Assembly: GCF_001708505.1 (NCBI RefSeq)
Contig: NZ_CP015992.1
Span: 2,604,001-2,668,000 of the forward strand
Source: Pseudomonas sp. TCU-HL1
GTDB taxonomy: Bacteria; Pseudomonadota; Gammaproteobacteria; Pseudomonadales; Pseudomonadaceae
Direction of reading: 5' to 3'
DNA: 64,000 bases
Below the pieces are notes generated by a model that ran no database searches, was not told where the DNA came from, and was given only the letters and a program-made list of their open reading frames with translations. A program made the position numbers and the translations under genes. Positions within the stretch are counted from its first letter, which is position 1. Every line of letters begins with the position of its first letter. Below are positions 8,061-15,591 of this stretch, piece by piece.

Positions 8061-9002
8061 TTAAACCCCGCTTTCGTTCTGCAGGTTCGCCTGGGTGATG
8101 TTGCTCTCCGGTGGCACGCTACGGGTCAGCCAGACGTTGCCGCCGATGGTGGAGCCCTTGCCGATGGTGATGCGGCCGAGGATGGTGGCGCCGGCGTAGA
8201 TCACCACGTCGTCTTCGACGATCGGGTGGCGCGGCTGGCCCTTCTGCAGGTTGCCTTCTTCGTCCGCCGGGAAGCGCTTGGCGCCCAGGGTGACGGCCTG
8301 GTAGATGCGCACCCGCTCGCCGATGATCGCCGTTTCGCCGATGACGACACCGGTGCCGTGGTCGATGAAGAAGCTCCTGCCGATCTGCGCGCCCGGGTGG
8401 ATGTCGATGCCGGTGGCGGAGTGGGCGATCTCGGCGATCATCCGTGCCAGCAGCGGCAGGCCAGCCTTGTAGAAGTAGTGGGCCAGGCGATGGTGAATCA
8501 CCGCATGTACGCCCGGATAGCAGATCAGCACTTCATCCACGCTGCGCGCCGCCGGGTCGCCCTGGAAGGCCGCCAGCACGTCGGTGTCCAGCAGCACCCG
8601 CAGCTTCGGCAGGGTGGCGGCGAAGCCCTTGACGATCTCGATGGCCTGGCAGGCGATGTCATCGCCGCTGGCGCCATTGTGGCGCGCGGCGTAGGACAGC
8701 TCGCGGCGCACTTCGCCGGCCAGCGCGTTGAGCGCTACGTCCAGGGTGTGGCCGACATAGAAATCCTCGCTTTCTTCACGCAGGTCGGCCGGGCCGAGGC
8801 GCATGGGGAAGAGCGCGCCGGACAGGGCCTCGATGATGTGCCCGACGGTGATGCGCGACGGCAGTTCGCGGCCGCCGCGGTCCTGCAGGCGGCCATGCTG
8901 GCTACGCCATTGGGCGCGGGCGTCGCGCAGCTCGTTGACGATCTGGTCGAGCTGCCAATTGACCGGCCGGCAGCCGGTAGCGACATAGGGAAGTCTGTTC
9001 AT
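8061..9002 (-). CDS. epsC: Serine O-acetyltransferase, EpsC/SrpH type
   Basis: A 313-residue acetyltransferase that makes O-acetylserine from serine and acetyl-CoA, the entry step to cysteine. The N-terminal half is the helical domain seen in the long EpsC/SrpH branch; the C-terminal half is a left-handed parallel beta-helix of hexapeptide repeats (IDIHPGAQIGRSFFIDHGTGVVIGETAIIGERV). Active-site signatures HRLAHYFY, HSATGIDIHPGA and DHGTGVVIGE are intact. This branch is longer than E. coli CysE (about 273 residues) and its C-terminus differs. It stands alone, not beside a cysteine synthase gene. Confidence 0.88.
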   Translation of the reverse strand: MNRLPYVATGCRPVNWQLDQIVNELRDARAQWRSQHGRLQDRGGRELPSRITVGHIIEALSGALFPMRLGPADLREESEDFYVGHTLDVALNALAGEVRRELSYAARHNGASGDDIACQAIEIVKGFAATLPKLRVLLDTDVLAAFQGDPAARSVDEVLICYPGVHAVIHHRLAHYFYKAGLPLLARMIAEIAHSATGIDIHPGAQIGRSFFIDHGTGVVIGETAIIGERVRIYQAVTLGAKRFPADEEGNLQKGQPRHPIVEDDVVIYAGATILGRITIGKGSTIGGNVWLTRSVPPESNITQANLQNESGV

Positions 9003-9092
9003 TGGGGTACCTGTAAGACGCGGTCCGGATCGCTATAGCGTGCGGAGAATCAGGGGTTCTCCGCAAGAGGTGATTTACCGGATTTGCCCGCT

Positions 9093-9986
9093 TCAGTCCG
9101 CAGGTACCAGGGGCTGGGTCTGCTGGCGAGGCGTGGCTGTAACCGTACAGCCGATTGAGGCGAGGATGATGCAGAGAATCGCCAGCCATTGCAGCACTGA
9201 CAGGTGCTCGCCGAGGAAGATCAGCCCTGAGAGGGCGCCGAAGGCCGGTTCGATGCTCATCAGAGTGCCGAAGGTCTGAGCGGGCAGTCGGGTGAGCGCA
9301 ATCATCTCCAGGGTGTAAGGAATGGCCGTGGAGAGCAGGGCGACAGCCAGGGCCACGGGCAGGAGCTCCGGGCGGAGCAGGTCGGTACCGGCATGCACGA
9401 TGCCGACCGGGGCGATGAAGAGGGCGGCCACGAGTACGCCGAGGGCCGCGCCCTGCATGCCGTGATCGCTGCCGGCGCGCGCGCCGTAGACAATGTAGAG
9501 CGCCCAGCAGACGCCCGCCCCCAGGGCGTAGGCCATGCCGGCCAGGTCCAGGTGGCCCTCGGTCTTGCCGAGTGGCAGCAGGAGCCAGAGCCCCAGTGCG
9601 GCGAGGCCAATCCAGATGAAATCGATGGCGCGACGCGAGGCGAACAGCGCGACGGTCAGGGGGCCGGTGAATTCCAGGGCCACGGCAATGCCCAGTGGAA
9701 TGGTGCGAAGGGACATGTAGAACAGCAGGTTCATACCGCCCAGGGCCAGTCCGTAAAGGATCAGCGGTCGCAGGGACGCCTTGCTGATGCGCGCACGCCA
9801 GGGGCGGAGGATCAGCGCGAGGATGATGGCGGCGAACACCAGGCGCAGCGTGGTGGTGCCCTGGGCGCCAATTTCCGGGAACAGGGTCTTGGCCAGCGAT
9901 GCGCCGCTCTGGATGGAGGCCATGGCCACCAGGAGGACGGAAACGGGCAGCAGGGTCGAAGCGAGGCGTTGCGACAGAGAGGGCAT
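9093..9986 (-). CDS. rhtA: EamA/DMT-family exporter, RhtA-like
   Basis: A 297-residue inner-membrane protein with ten predicted helices arranged as two EamA repeats, the usual architecture of drug/metabolite transporters. The sequence resembles RhtA, the threonine/homoserine exporter (SIQSGASLAKTLFPEIGAQGTTTLRL, GIAVALEFTGPLTVAL, LPAQTFGTLMSIEPAFGAL). I chose MPSLSQRL at 9986; longer in-frame starts run into the operator region. It diverges from an XRE/cupin regulator 100 bp away, which probably controls it. The exported compound cannot be proven from sequence. Confidence 0.85.
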   Translation of the reverse strand: MPSLSQRLASTLLPVSVLLVAMASIQSGASLAKTLFPEIGAQGTTTLRLVFAAIILALILRPWRARISKASLRPLILYGLALGGMNLLFYMSLRTIPLGIAVALEFTGPLTVALFASRRAIDFIWIGLAALGLWLLLPLGKTEGHLDLAGMAYALGAGVCWALYIVYGARAGSDHGMQGAALGVLVAALFIAPVGIVHAGTDLLRPELLPVALAVALLSTAIPYTLEMIALTRLPAQTFGTLMSIEPAFGALSGLIFLGEHLSVLQWLAILCIILASIGCTVTATPRQQTQPLVPAD

Positions 9987-10051
9987 CAGGATGATCCGGA
10001 ATGGCCAGCCTGCTGTGAGGTCCCGGGGCTGGCATGTTGAGGTGCTTATGT

Positions 10052-10063
10052 GCAACATAATGC
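10052..10063 (+). promoter_or_regulatory. Candidate operator 1 for the XRE/cupin regulator
   Basis: GCAACATAATGC, part of a 15-bp palindrome TTATGT-GCA-ACATAA (10046-10060). It matches operator 2 at 11 of 12 positions in inverted orientation, with the two centres exactly 30 bp apart, in the rhtA/XRE divergent intergenic region. Confidence 0.5.
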
Positions 10064-10081
10064 GCAAAAGCAAGGGTGTGA

Positions 10082-10093
10082 GCAATATGTTGC
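10082..10093 (-). promoter_or_regulatory. Candidate operator 2, overlapping the XRE start codon
   Basis: Reads GCAATATGTTGC on the plus strand, itself a palindrome (GCAA-TATG-TTGC), and GCAACATATTGC on the minus strand. The ATG of the regulator gene (10087-10089) lies in it, so binding here would block the gene's own expression. Confidence 0.5.
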
Positions 10094-10650
10094 CCAAATC
10101 GGATGAACGCCCCAACGTCCTCGAACATGTCTCCGAAAATGTGCGGCGGTTGCGTCGTGCCGCTGGTCTCAGCCAGGAAGCCCTAGCCACGGCGGCTGGC
10201 GTCAGTCGGCGCATGCTGGTGGGTATCGAAGGCGGTGATGTGAATGTCAGCCTGGCCACCCTGGACCGCGTTGCCGCGGCCCTCGGTGTGCTTTTTCCAG
10301 ATCTTGTGCAGCAACCGGATCGCCCCGACCGCTCGCGTATCAACGCCGTGGCCTGGGTCGGCAACAAGCCGGGCAGCCGTGCGACCCTGCTGGCCAGTTC
10401 GGCGACTCGGCATGAAGTGGAGCTCTGGAGCTGGTCCCTGGCACCGGGCGAGCGCTACACGGCCGAACCGGATGCCGAAGGCTGGCGCGAGATGATCTAC
10501 GTAATTGAAGGCAGTCTCTGGGTGCTGCGTGGTGAGGAGCGGCAGCAGGTGGATGCCGGGGACTTCCTGGTGTTCGGCAGCGACCAGTCATACACCTATG
10601 CCAACGAAGGCGAGACGCTGGTGCGTTTCGTCCGCAACGTGCTCACCTGA
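10087..10650 (+). CDS. XRE-family regulator with C-terminal cupin sensor domain
   Basis: A 187-residue regulator. Residues about 12-65 are a helix-turn-helix of the XRE class (LRRAAGLSQEALATAAGVSRRMLVGIEGGDVNVSLATLDRVAAALGV), and residues about 110-185 are a cupin barrel (WREMIYVIEGSLWVLRGEERQQVDAGDFLVFGSDQSYTYANEG), the usual small-molecule sensing part. The start at 10087 (MLPKSDERP) is preferred; upstream in-frame codons extend into the operator sites. It diverges from the rhtA-like exporter, a common pairing in which the regulator controls efflux of an amino acid or related metabolite. Confidence 0.88.
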   Translation: MLPKSDERPNVLEHVSENVRRLRRAAGLSQEALATAAGVSRRMLVGIEGGDVNVSLATLDRVAAALGVLFPDLVQQPDRPDRSRINAVAWVGNKPGSRATLLASSATRHEVELWSWSLAPGERYTAEPDAEGWREMIYVIEGSLWVLRGEERQQVDAGDFLVFGSDQSYTYANEGETLVRFVRNVLT

Positions 10651-10653
10651 GGC

Positions 10654-10719
10654 TTACAGGTAGAAGCCGAAGTTCACCATCATCGCCGAGTTGCCAAACA
10701 GCACTACCGGTGCGCACAT
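10654..10719 (-). CDS. Candidate 21-codon small ORF with strong Shine-Dalgarno
   Basis: Directly below the 109-residue acidic-protein gene lies a short frame starting MCAPVVLFGNSAMM and ending VNFGFYL, 21 codons. A GGAGG sits six bases before the ATG, a near-ideal ribosome site, and the frame starts 20 bases after the upstream stop. The peptide is hydrophobic with an aromatic C-terminus. I do not recognise a family. It may be a real small protein cotranscribed with its neighbour, but length alone gives no statistical support. Confidence 0.4.
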   Translation of the reverse strand: MCAPVVLFGNSAMMVNFGFYL

Positions 10720-10739
10720 GCGCACCCTCCGGTCGGGTG

Positions 10740-11069
10740 TTACTCCTGCTCGTCGTCATCCTCGGCGTTGCCGCCGAAGGCATCCAGGCAGCGCAGGGCG
10801 TGTTCGGCGTCGGTGCCGGCCAGTTTCCAGCAGCCGCTGTCGGCATCGAAACGAGCGGCCTGCACGGCCGCCTGGGTGAAGCGCCATTCGCGGCGGGTAC
10901 GGCCGTCGATGCATTCCACGCGCAGCAATTGGGCTTCGGGTTCGCCTGGCTGACCGGCTTCCAGGGCGTTGAGCAGGGCTTCGTCCAGGTCGAATTCCCA
11001 GGCGTGCAGTTCGTCGATTTCCAGCATATCGGCGGCCAGCAGGGCGTCCAGAAGGGTCGGGTGATTCAT
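10740..11069 (-). CDS. Small acidic protein, possibly DUF5629 family
   Basis: A 109-residue soluble protein starting MNHPTLLDALLAADMLEIDELHAW, with a middle RRWEF-like block (TRREWRFTQAAVQAARFD) and a strongly acidic tail (GGNAEDDDEQE). This layout resembles the Pseudomonas DUF5629 family as I remember it; no function is known. It lies 54 bases downstream of the oxygenase gene on the same strand and may be cotranscribed with it. Confidence 0.65.
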   Translation of the reverse strand: MNHPTLLDALLAADMLEIDELHAWEFDLDEALLNALEAGQPGEPEAQLLRVECIDGRTRREWRFTQAAVQAARFDADSGCWKLAGTDAEHALRCLDAFGGNAEDDDEQE

Positions 11070-11123
11070 GGGGGCGGGTCCATCAGTCAGTCAAGGGCGC
11101 GGCATGATAAGCCAGGACGCCCG

Positions 11124-12224
11124 TCATTGCTCGGCCGTAGGCTCCAGGTACTGCTGGTTTTCTTCGCGTATGCGCCGGCCTTCCTCGTTGTAGAGGAAGG
11201 GCAGGAACATATAGCGGCGCCCGGCGGTGATGGGGGTCGCTTCATGCAACAGCGAACAGGAGAACACCACCGCGCCACCCGTTGGCGCGCTGTAGAGGCT
11301 GCCACCGAACTCCGGGAAGCGCAGGCAGCCGCCTTCGTATTCACCGCTGTTGAGGAACAGTGAGACTGCGAAGCGGCGGTGGGCGGTGCCCTTGGTGGTG
11401 TTGTCGCGGTGGGGGCGGAAGTGGCCGCCTTCTTCGGCGTCATAGCAGGCCACCAGGTAGCGCTCCATGCGCGTGGCCTGGAACTGGAAGGCCTTCTGGA
11501 TTTCGGGAACCAGGCGCGTGGTGATGCGCTGCATGCAGCATTGCCGCAGGTGCTCGTCGTCCAGGGCACAGTCGCGACGGCGCTTGTGCTCGTGCTTGAG
11601 CACCTCCACCGTCTTGCCGTCACGCTCGACCATGTACCCGGAATCGCTGCCGCCGCGAAGGTCGTAGTAGTCCATCAAGGCGTGGCACAGGGCCGGTTCG
11701 AAGATGCGCGGCACCACCAGAACGGGCGCCTGGGGCAGGGCGGAAGTGGACGGGGGAATCGGTTCCTGGGCATTGAGCAGGGCGAGGAGGGCGTCCACAT
11801 GACCCTGGCCGCCGGGCGGAATTGGCAGGGCGGCAAGCACCCGCAGGCGCGTATCGAGCAGGTAGGTCATCTGGCGGATCGCGCCATTTTCCCGCTGTAC
11901 GCCATAGAGGTTGCAGATGCTGCGGTCGATGTCCCAGAAGAATCGGATGCCCGGCAGCAGGTCTCTCACGCGCTGCTGGTCGCGGTCCCGTGGGTCGGCG
12001 ATGACGCCGAAGAAGCTTGCGCGGTCGTCGTTGAACTCATCGCGACGGGCCAGCAGGTCGGTGAGTACCCGAGCGGCAGTGGGGTCGCTGGACGAGCCGA
12101 GGAAACACAGGGCGATGTAGCGCCCGGCGACGGTATCGAAGGTGAAACGCTCGCGGCTGGGGGTGCTGCTGGTGAACCAGGGCACCGCTTCGCCCAGGTC
12201 CATGGGAGAGTTGCGCTGGGTCAT
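11124..12224 (-). CDS. Two-domain protein: peroxiredoxin-like N-terminus and 2OG-Fe(II) oxygenase
   Basis: A 366-residue protein. Residues about 1-150 look like a thioredoxin/peroxiredoxin-type fold (LGEAVPWFTSSTPSRERFTFDTVAGRYIALCFLGSSSDPTA...), but the site where AhpC/TSA proteins have their peroxidatic Cys reads LGSSSDP, with no Cys. Residues about 160-366 form a prolyl-4-hydroxylase-like double-stranded beta-helix: HFRPHRDN supplies the first His and Asp for iron, SLLHEATPI the distal His, and GRRYMFLPF the Arg for 2-oxoglutarate. I chose the ATG at 12224 with GGAGAC upstream. Substrate unknown. Confidence 0.85.
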   Translation of the reverse strand: MTQRNSPMDLGEAVPWFTSSTPSRERFTFDTVAGRYIALCFLGSSSDPTAARVLTDLLARRDEFNDDRASFFGVIADPRDRDQQRVRDLLPGIRFFWDIDRSICNLYGVQRENGAIRQMTYLLDTRLRVLAALPIPPGGQGHVDALLALLNAQEPIPPSTSALPQAPVLVVPRIFEPALCHALMDYYDLRGGSDSGYMVERDGKTVEVLKHEHKRRRDCALDDEHLRQCCMQRITTRLVPEIQKAFQFQATRMERYLVACYDAEEGGHFRPHRDNTTKGTAHRRFAVSLFLNSGEYEGGCLRFPEFGGSLYSAPTGGAVVFSCSLLHEATPITAGRRYMFLPFLYNEEGRRIREENQQYLEPTAEQ

Positions 12225-12402
12225 GGGTGTCTCCGTTCGCTTCACGTGAACCCGGTTCAGGGTGGAAGCTGGCTGCGTTCGGTGATCCTTTGCTCAGAAC
12301 CTAGACCAATTGCCAGCCGCGTGCCTCCTGGGCCGCCGGACGCGTCTTCGCAGGGAATGACCGGTGCTTTACTGATTCCCAGACGCCCAAGGAGCAACCC
12401 GG

Positions 12403-13389
12403 ATGATCCACTATTACGCGCAGGATGCCGGCGTCCTGCACGCCACCGCAGGCCGCCCCGGCGTGGCGATTCCGCCAGGCACCCTGTGGATCGACCTGAT
12501 GGACCCCGACTCGGCGGAGGCCGCCTTCATCGCCCAGGCGCTGGGGGTGGAGATTCCCGACCGCGAGGCCATCGTCGAGATCGAAGAGACCTCGCGCCTT
12601 TACCAGCACGCCGGCACCCTCTATATGAACGCCACCCTGGTGAGCGGCCTGCGCGAACAGCGGCCCATATCCAGTGACGTGATGTTCGTGGTGGCGCCCG
12701 ACTACCTGGTGACGGTGCGCTACGCCAACTTGCCGTTCTTCGAGTACCTGGAAGACAAGTTCCTTCGTGAGCCGGAAACCCACGCCTCGAGCGAGCAGAT
12801 ATTCCTCTCGCTCTGCGGCAGCGTGGTGGACCACATCGCCGATAGGCTGGAACTGATGCAGCGTGAGCTGGACGAGGTGTCCGTGGCGGTGTTCAGCGAG
12901 GAGCGCAGCGCCGCGCCGCGACGCAAGGGCAATCGTGCCGATCTGCAGCAGGTGGTCAAACGCCTGGGGCGGCACAACTCGGCGCTGGTGAAGCTGCGGG
13001 AAAGCCTGATCAGCATGGGGCGCGTGCTGGACTACTCGAACGAGTGGTCGGAGCTCTGGCTCAGCGAGCCGGGTCTGGATCGCTCACGCTCCATCGAACG
13101 TGATATCCGCTCCCTGGTGGATTACGTGGCGAAGATGTTCGATGAGATCGCTTTCCTGCTCAGCGCCACGCTGGGGCTGATCGATATCGAGCAGAACAGC
13201 ATCATCAAGGTGTTTTCCATTGCCGCCGTACTGTTCCTGCCGCCCACCCTCGTGGGCACCGTGTACGGCATGAACTTCAGGTCCATGCCGGAACTGGACT
13301 GGGCCTTTGGCTACCCGGTGGCGCTGGGCTTGATGGTGGTGTCGGCGATCCTGCCGTACGCCTGGTTCAAGTGGAAAGGCTGGTTCTGA
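12403..13389 (+). CDS. CorA-family magnesium/divalent cation transporter
   Basis: A 328-residue protein with the CorA plan: a large cytoplasmic alpha/beta funnel (residues 1-260), then two C-terminal transmembrane helices. The first ends in the selectivity motif YGMNF (GTVYGMNFRSMPELDWAFGYPVAL), where GMN is the Mg2+-coordinating signature. It is somewhat diverged in the cytoplasmic part, so it may be a second CorA paralogue or a zinc-type relative. Single gene, upstream region 12225-12402 shared with the divergent oxygenase gene. Confidence 0.88.
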   Translation: MIHYYAQDAGVLHATAGRPGVAIPPGTLWIDLMDPDSAEAAFIAQALGVEIPDREAIVEIEETSRLYQHAGTLYMNATLVSGLREQRPISSDVMFVVAPDYLVTVRYANLPFFEYLEDKFLREPETHASSEQIFLSLCGSVVDHIADRLELMQRELDEVSVAVFSEERSAAPRRKGNRADLQQVVKRLGRHNSALVKLRESLISMGRVLDYSNEWSELWLSEPGLDRSRSIERDIRSLVDYVAKMFDEIAFLLSATLGLIDIEQNSIIKVFSIAAVLFLPPTLVGTVYGMNFRSMPELDWAFGYPVALGLMVVSAILPYAWFKWKGWF

Positions 13390-13451
13390 TCCAGGGCTTG
13401 CAAGGCGTGCAGTTTCCGCGCCTGTCTCAGGTGGGTGCCCCGCAAAGCGAG

Positions 13452-13487
13452 GCCCAACGTCGCGAAGATGAACTTCGCTCGTTGGGC
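13452..13487. repeat. Nested hairpin repeat
   Basis: GCCCAACG ... CGTTGGGC enclosing GCGAAG-ATGAA-CTTCGC, giving a 36-base hairpin between the corA and DUF2790 genes, which converge. Could double as a terminator, though no long T-run follows. Confidence 0.5.
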
Positions 13488-13534
13488 TTCGTTGCACTCA
13501 GCGGAGCGCCGCGCAGCCCAACCTGCGGGATCGG

Positions 13535-13792
13535 TCAGTAGTCGTTCTTGCAGCCGGTTCCCCAGACCAGGTATTCGAGGGTCCTGGTCTGCATCTGGCT
13601 GTCTTCGTAGGTCATGCGTGCCGGCCCGATGCCGCAGAAGGTCGACAGGTCGGTCATTTCCAAAACCCGGGCGATATCCAGGTGTACGCCGTACTCGTAT
13701 TGGGTCACCGGCGGCGCGCTCTGGCCCGTACTGGCGGCGAGGGTAACGGTGGAGGCGAGGCTGAGGCTCAAGGCGACGACGAGGGTTTTCAT
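13535..13792 (-). CDS. DUF2790 family exported protein
   Basis: An 85-residue protein with a signal peptide (MKTLVVALSLSLASTVTLAA) and a mature domain matching DUF2790: YEYGVHLDIARVLEM, two Cys (in TFCGIGP and GTGCKN) placed to form a disulfide, and PARMTYEDSQ...TLEYLVWG. This small periplasmic family is common in pseudomonads, often in multiple copies, and several members are induced by metal or redox stress; no molecular function is fixed. It sits 46 bases upstream of nothing on its own strand, i.e. it is the gene just after cytochrome b561 in transcription order, so it could be the third gene of that operon. Confidence 0.85.
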   Translation of the reverse strand: MKTLVVALSLSLASTVTLAASTGQSAPPVTQYEYGVHLDIARVLEMTDLSTFCGIGPARMTYEDSQMQTRTLEYLVWGTGCKNDY

Positions 13793-13838
13793 GGTGGATT
13801 CTCCTGCTGGAGAGGGGGAGTTGCGGGTAGTCCCGCGC

Positions 13839-14399
13839 TTACTGACCGTCAGGCGTCGGCCGGATGCCGCTGCCGGTGGTCATGCTCGATAGCACCCCAT
13901 CCCTGCGGATGAGTGCGTGGTAGAGGGCCGCCGTCAGGTGCGCCAGGATGCCGAGGAACAGCAGGTACGCCAGTACAGTGTGGGCCAGGCGCAGCAAGGC
14001 ATAGAGCCGCGCGTCGTGCGGGACGATGGGCGGCAGTAGCAGCGATTCATGGAGCGCGAGCGGGTAGCCGCCGGCGGACTGCATCGCCCAGCCGACCAGG
14101 GGCAGGGCCAGCATCAGGGCATAGAGCAGTGCATGGGATGCGTGCGCGGTCCGGCGTTGCCAGCCGGGCATGTCGCCGGGCAGGGGTGGCGTGCGGGACA
14201 GCAGCCGCACCGCGATGCGCAGAAGGACCAGCGTCAGCAGGAGCAGCCCCAGGGGTTTGTGCAATGCCACCAGGGCGCTATGGCGCGGAGTGAGGTCGCT
14301 CACCATGCTCACGCCGATGAAAAGCATGGCCAGCAGCAGGATCGCCATCAGCCAGTGGAGTATCCGCAGCAGCGGGGGGAAACGGGTGGGCGAGTTCAT
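13839..14399 (-). CDS. Cytochrome b561-family membrane protein
   Basis: A 186-residue protein with four transmembrane helices and the conserved His residues of bacterial cytochrome b561 (RILHWLMAILLLAML, VALHKPLGLLLLTLVLLR, TAHASHALLYALMLALPLVGW, LRLAHTVLAYLLFLGILAHL), which bind two b hemes. It would move electrons between the quinone pool and a periplasmic partner. Its start overlaps the catalase stop by four bases (ATGA), so translation is coupled and the catalase-like enzyme is the likely partner. The operon faces the ECF sigma operon across a symmetric promoter. Confidence 0.92.
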   Translation of the reverse strand: MNSPTRFPPLLRILHWLMAILLLAMLFIGVSMVSDLTPRHSALVALHKPLGLLLLTLVLLRIAVRLLSRTPPLPGDMPGWQRRTAHASHALLYALMLALPLVGWAMQSAGGYPLALHESLLLPPIVPHDARLYALLRLAHTVLAYLLFLGILAHLTAALYHALIRRDGVLSSMTTGSGIRPTPDGQ

Positions 14400-15454
14400 C
14401 GCGGGGCTCCTTGCTCGACGTGGGGGGCACCTTCTCGGGTGCGGCGGTTGTAGGACACGGCATAGGCCGCCGAGCGTGCGGCGAGAATCGGGTCGTCGGA
14501 GGCCTGGATGCCGTTCGGGAGCACCAGCGGGTCGTAGTTGATATCACGGCAGACGCCTTGCTCCTGGGACTCGGCATGCTCGATCACCAGGGTGCCGGCG
14601 TGTACCGTGCCGCGTTCGGCCGGCCATTGGCGGGTGGCGTCGTCGGTAGGGTCGCCGGGTTCGGCCAGGGTCAGGAGCAACTGCCAGCGGAGTGGTCCCC
14701 GGGACAGGCGCTGTTGCAGGTCATGGCTGAGGAAGTCCGGGTCCGCGCCGGCATCGCCCTGGGGTTCGAAAGGTGCCTCCGGCTGCACAGACCAACGCGC
14801 GAAGTGGATGTTGCCGGTGGCGTCCACCAGGCGGAAGGCATTGATCCCGTTGTAGGCGACGTTGGCGAAGCTGTTGCTCGGCTTGTAGCCCTGCGCCCAT
14901 TGGCGGAACGCAGCGGATTCCGGGTGGGCCGCGAAGAAGGCTTGCAGCTTCGCGGGGTCGGGCTTGCCCGTGGCCGGGTCGGGACGCGACGCCAGTACCT
15001 GCTCGTAGAACGCCTCCGGGGTGGCTACTGGCAGCACCGGCGGGGTGTTCATTGCCGTGCGCCACTGTTCGCCGCCGGGCAGCTGGAACTGCAACGCCAT
15101 GCTGCGGGTGGGGACGCCGGCATCCGGCGCATGGGGGTTGCTGCCACCGATGGCCAGCCTCCCGACGACCGGGTACTGGCCCGCGGTGAAGACGCTGGCG
15201 CGGGACAGGCCGGCGGCCGCACCGTTGCTCTCGAAGTGGCCGGTGATGCAAAGGCCCTTCGCGTGGTTCTTGCGGTAGCCGGGGAATTTCCCGGCGTTGG
15301 CCTCGAAGGCGTCGATGATGTTCTGCGGGGTCAGGCGTTCAGCGCCGACCCAGCCTGCGGCATAGGCGAAACCTGCCGCCAGGCCGCCGACCGCGAGACC
15401 GATCACCGCGAGCCGCGCGGCCAGGTCGATCCCTTCTGGAGGTGTGTTGCTCAT
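14396..15454 (-). CDS. Catalase-family peroxidase (SrpA-like), membrane-anchored
   Basis: A 352-residue protein of the small catalase-related peroxidase group. Residues about 12-34 are a hydrophobic N-terminal segment that anchors or exports it to the periplasm. The core has the catalase heme-side His in RKNHAKGLC (His64) and the beta-barrel sequence SRASVFTAGQYPVVGRLAIGGSNPHAPD, but lacks the long C-terminal parts of classical catalases. Such proteins act mainly as peroxidases that need an electron donor; the coupled cytochrome b561 fits that role. Good GGGAGC ribosome site before the ATG at 15454. Confidence 0.9.
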   Translation of the reverse strand: MSNTPPEGIDLAARLAVIGLAVGGLAAGFAYAAGWVGAERLTPQNIIDAFEANAGKFPGYRKNHAKGLCITGHFESNGAAAGLSRASVFTAGQYPVVGRLAIGGSNPHAPDAGVPTRSMALQFQLPGGEQWRTAMNTPPVLPVATPEAFYEQVLASRPDPATGKPDPAKLQAFFAAHPESAAFRQWAQGYKPSNSFANVAYNGINAFRLVDATGNIHFARWSVQPEAPFEPQGDAGADPDFLSHDLQQRLSRGPLRWQLLLTLAEPGDPTDDATRQWPAERGTVHAGTLVIEHAESQEQGVCRDINYDPLVLPNGIQASDDPILAARSAAYAVSYNRRTREGAPHVEQGAPR

Positions 15455-15496
15455 GGGATGCTCCCGGGCGTTTCGCCCTTGTTCATGAGCCGGTGA

Positions 15497-15550
15497 GACG
15501 CAACACCCGGAGATTTATTCCCGCGGGAATAAATCTCCGCGTCAGACGTC
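15497..15550. promoter_or_regulatory. Back-to-back ECF sigma promoters
   Basis: Rightward: GGGAATAAA (15525-15533) as -35 and CGTC (15547-15550) as -10, with 17 bases between GGAA and CGTC. Leftward: the same GGGAATAAA on the minus strand (15522-15514) and CGTC at 15500-15497, again 17 bases. GGAA and CGTC separated by about 16-17 bases is the standard ECF promoter pattern. One promoter reads into the sigma/anti-sigma operon and the other into catalase/cytochrome b561. Confidence 0.75.
15508..15539. repeat. 32-bp perfect palindrome containing both -35 elements
   Basis: Each arm is CGGAGATTTATTCCCG, meeting at the centre with no loop. The two outward-facing GGGAATAAATCTCCG arms are identical, which makes the two promoters share their -35 region exactly and brings the two -35 elements within two bases of each other. 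Confidence 0.95.
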
Positions 15551-15591
15551 TTTCTGCCGCATCCTTGGCGAAAGTGGCGTAAGACCTGGCT

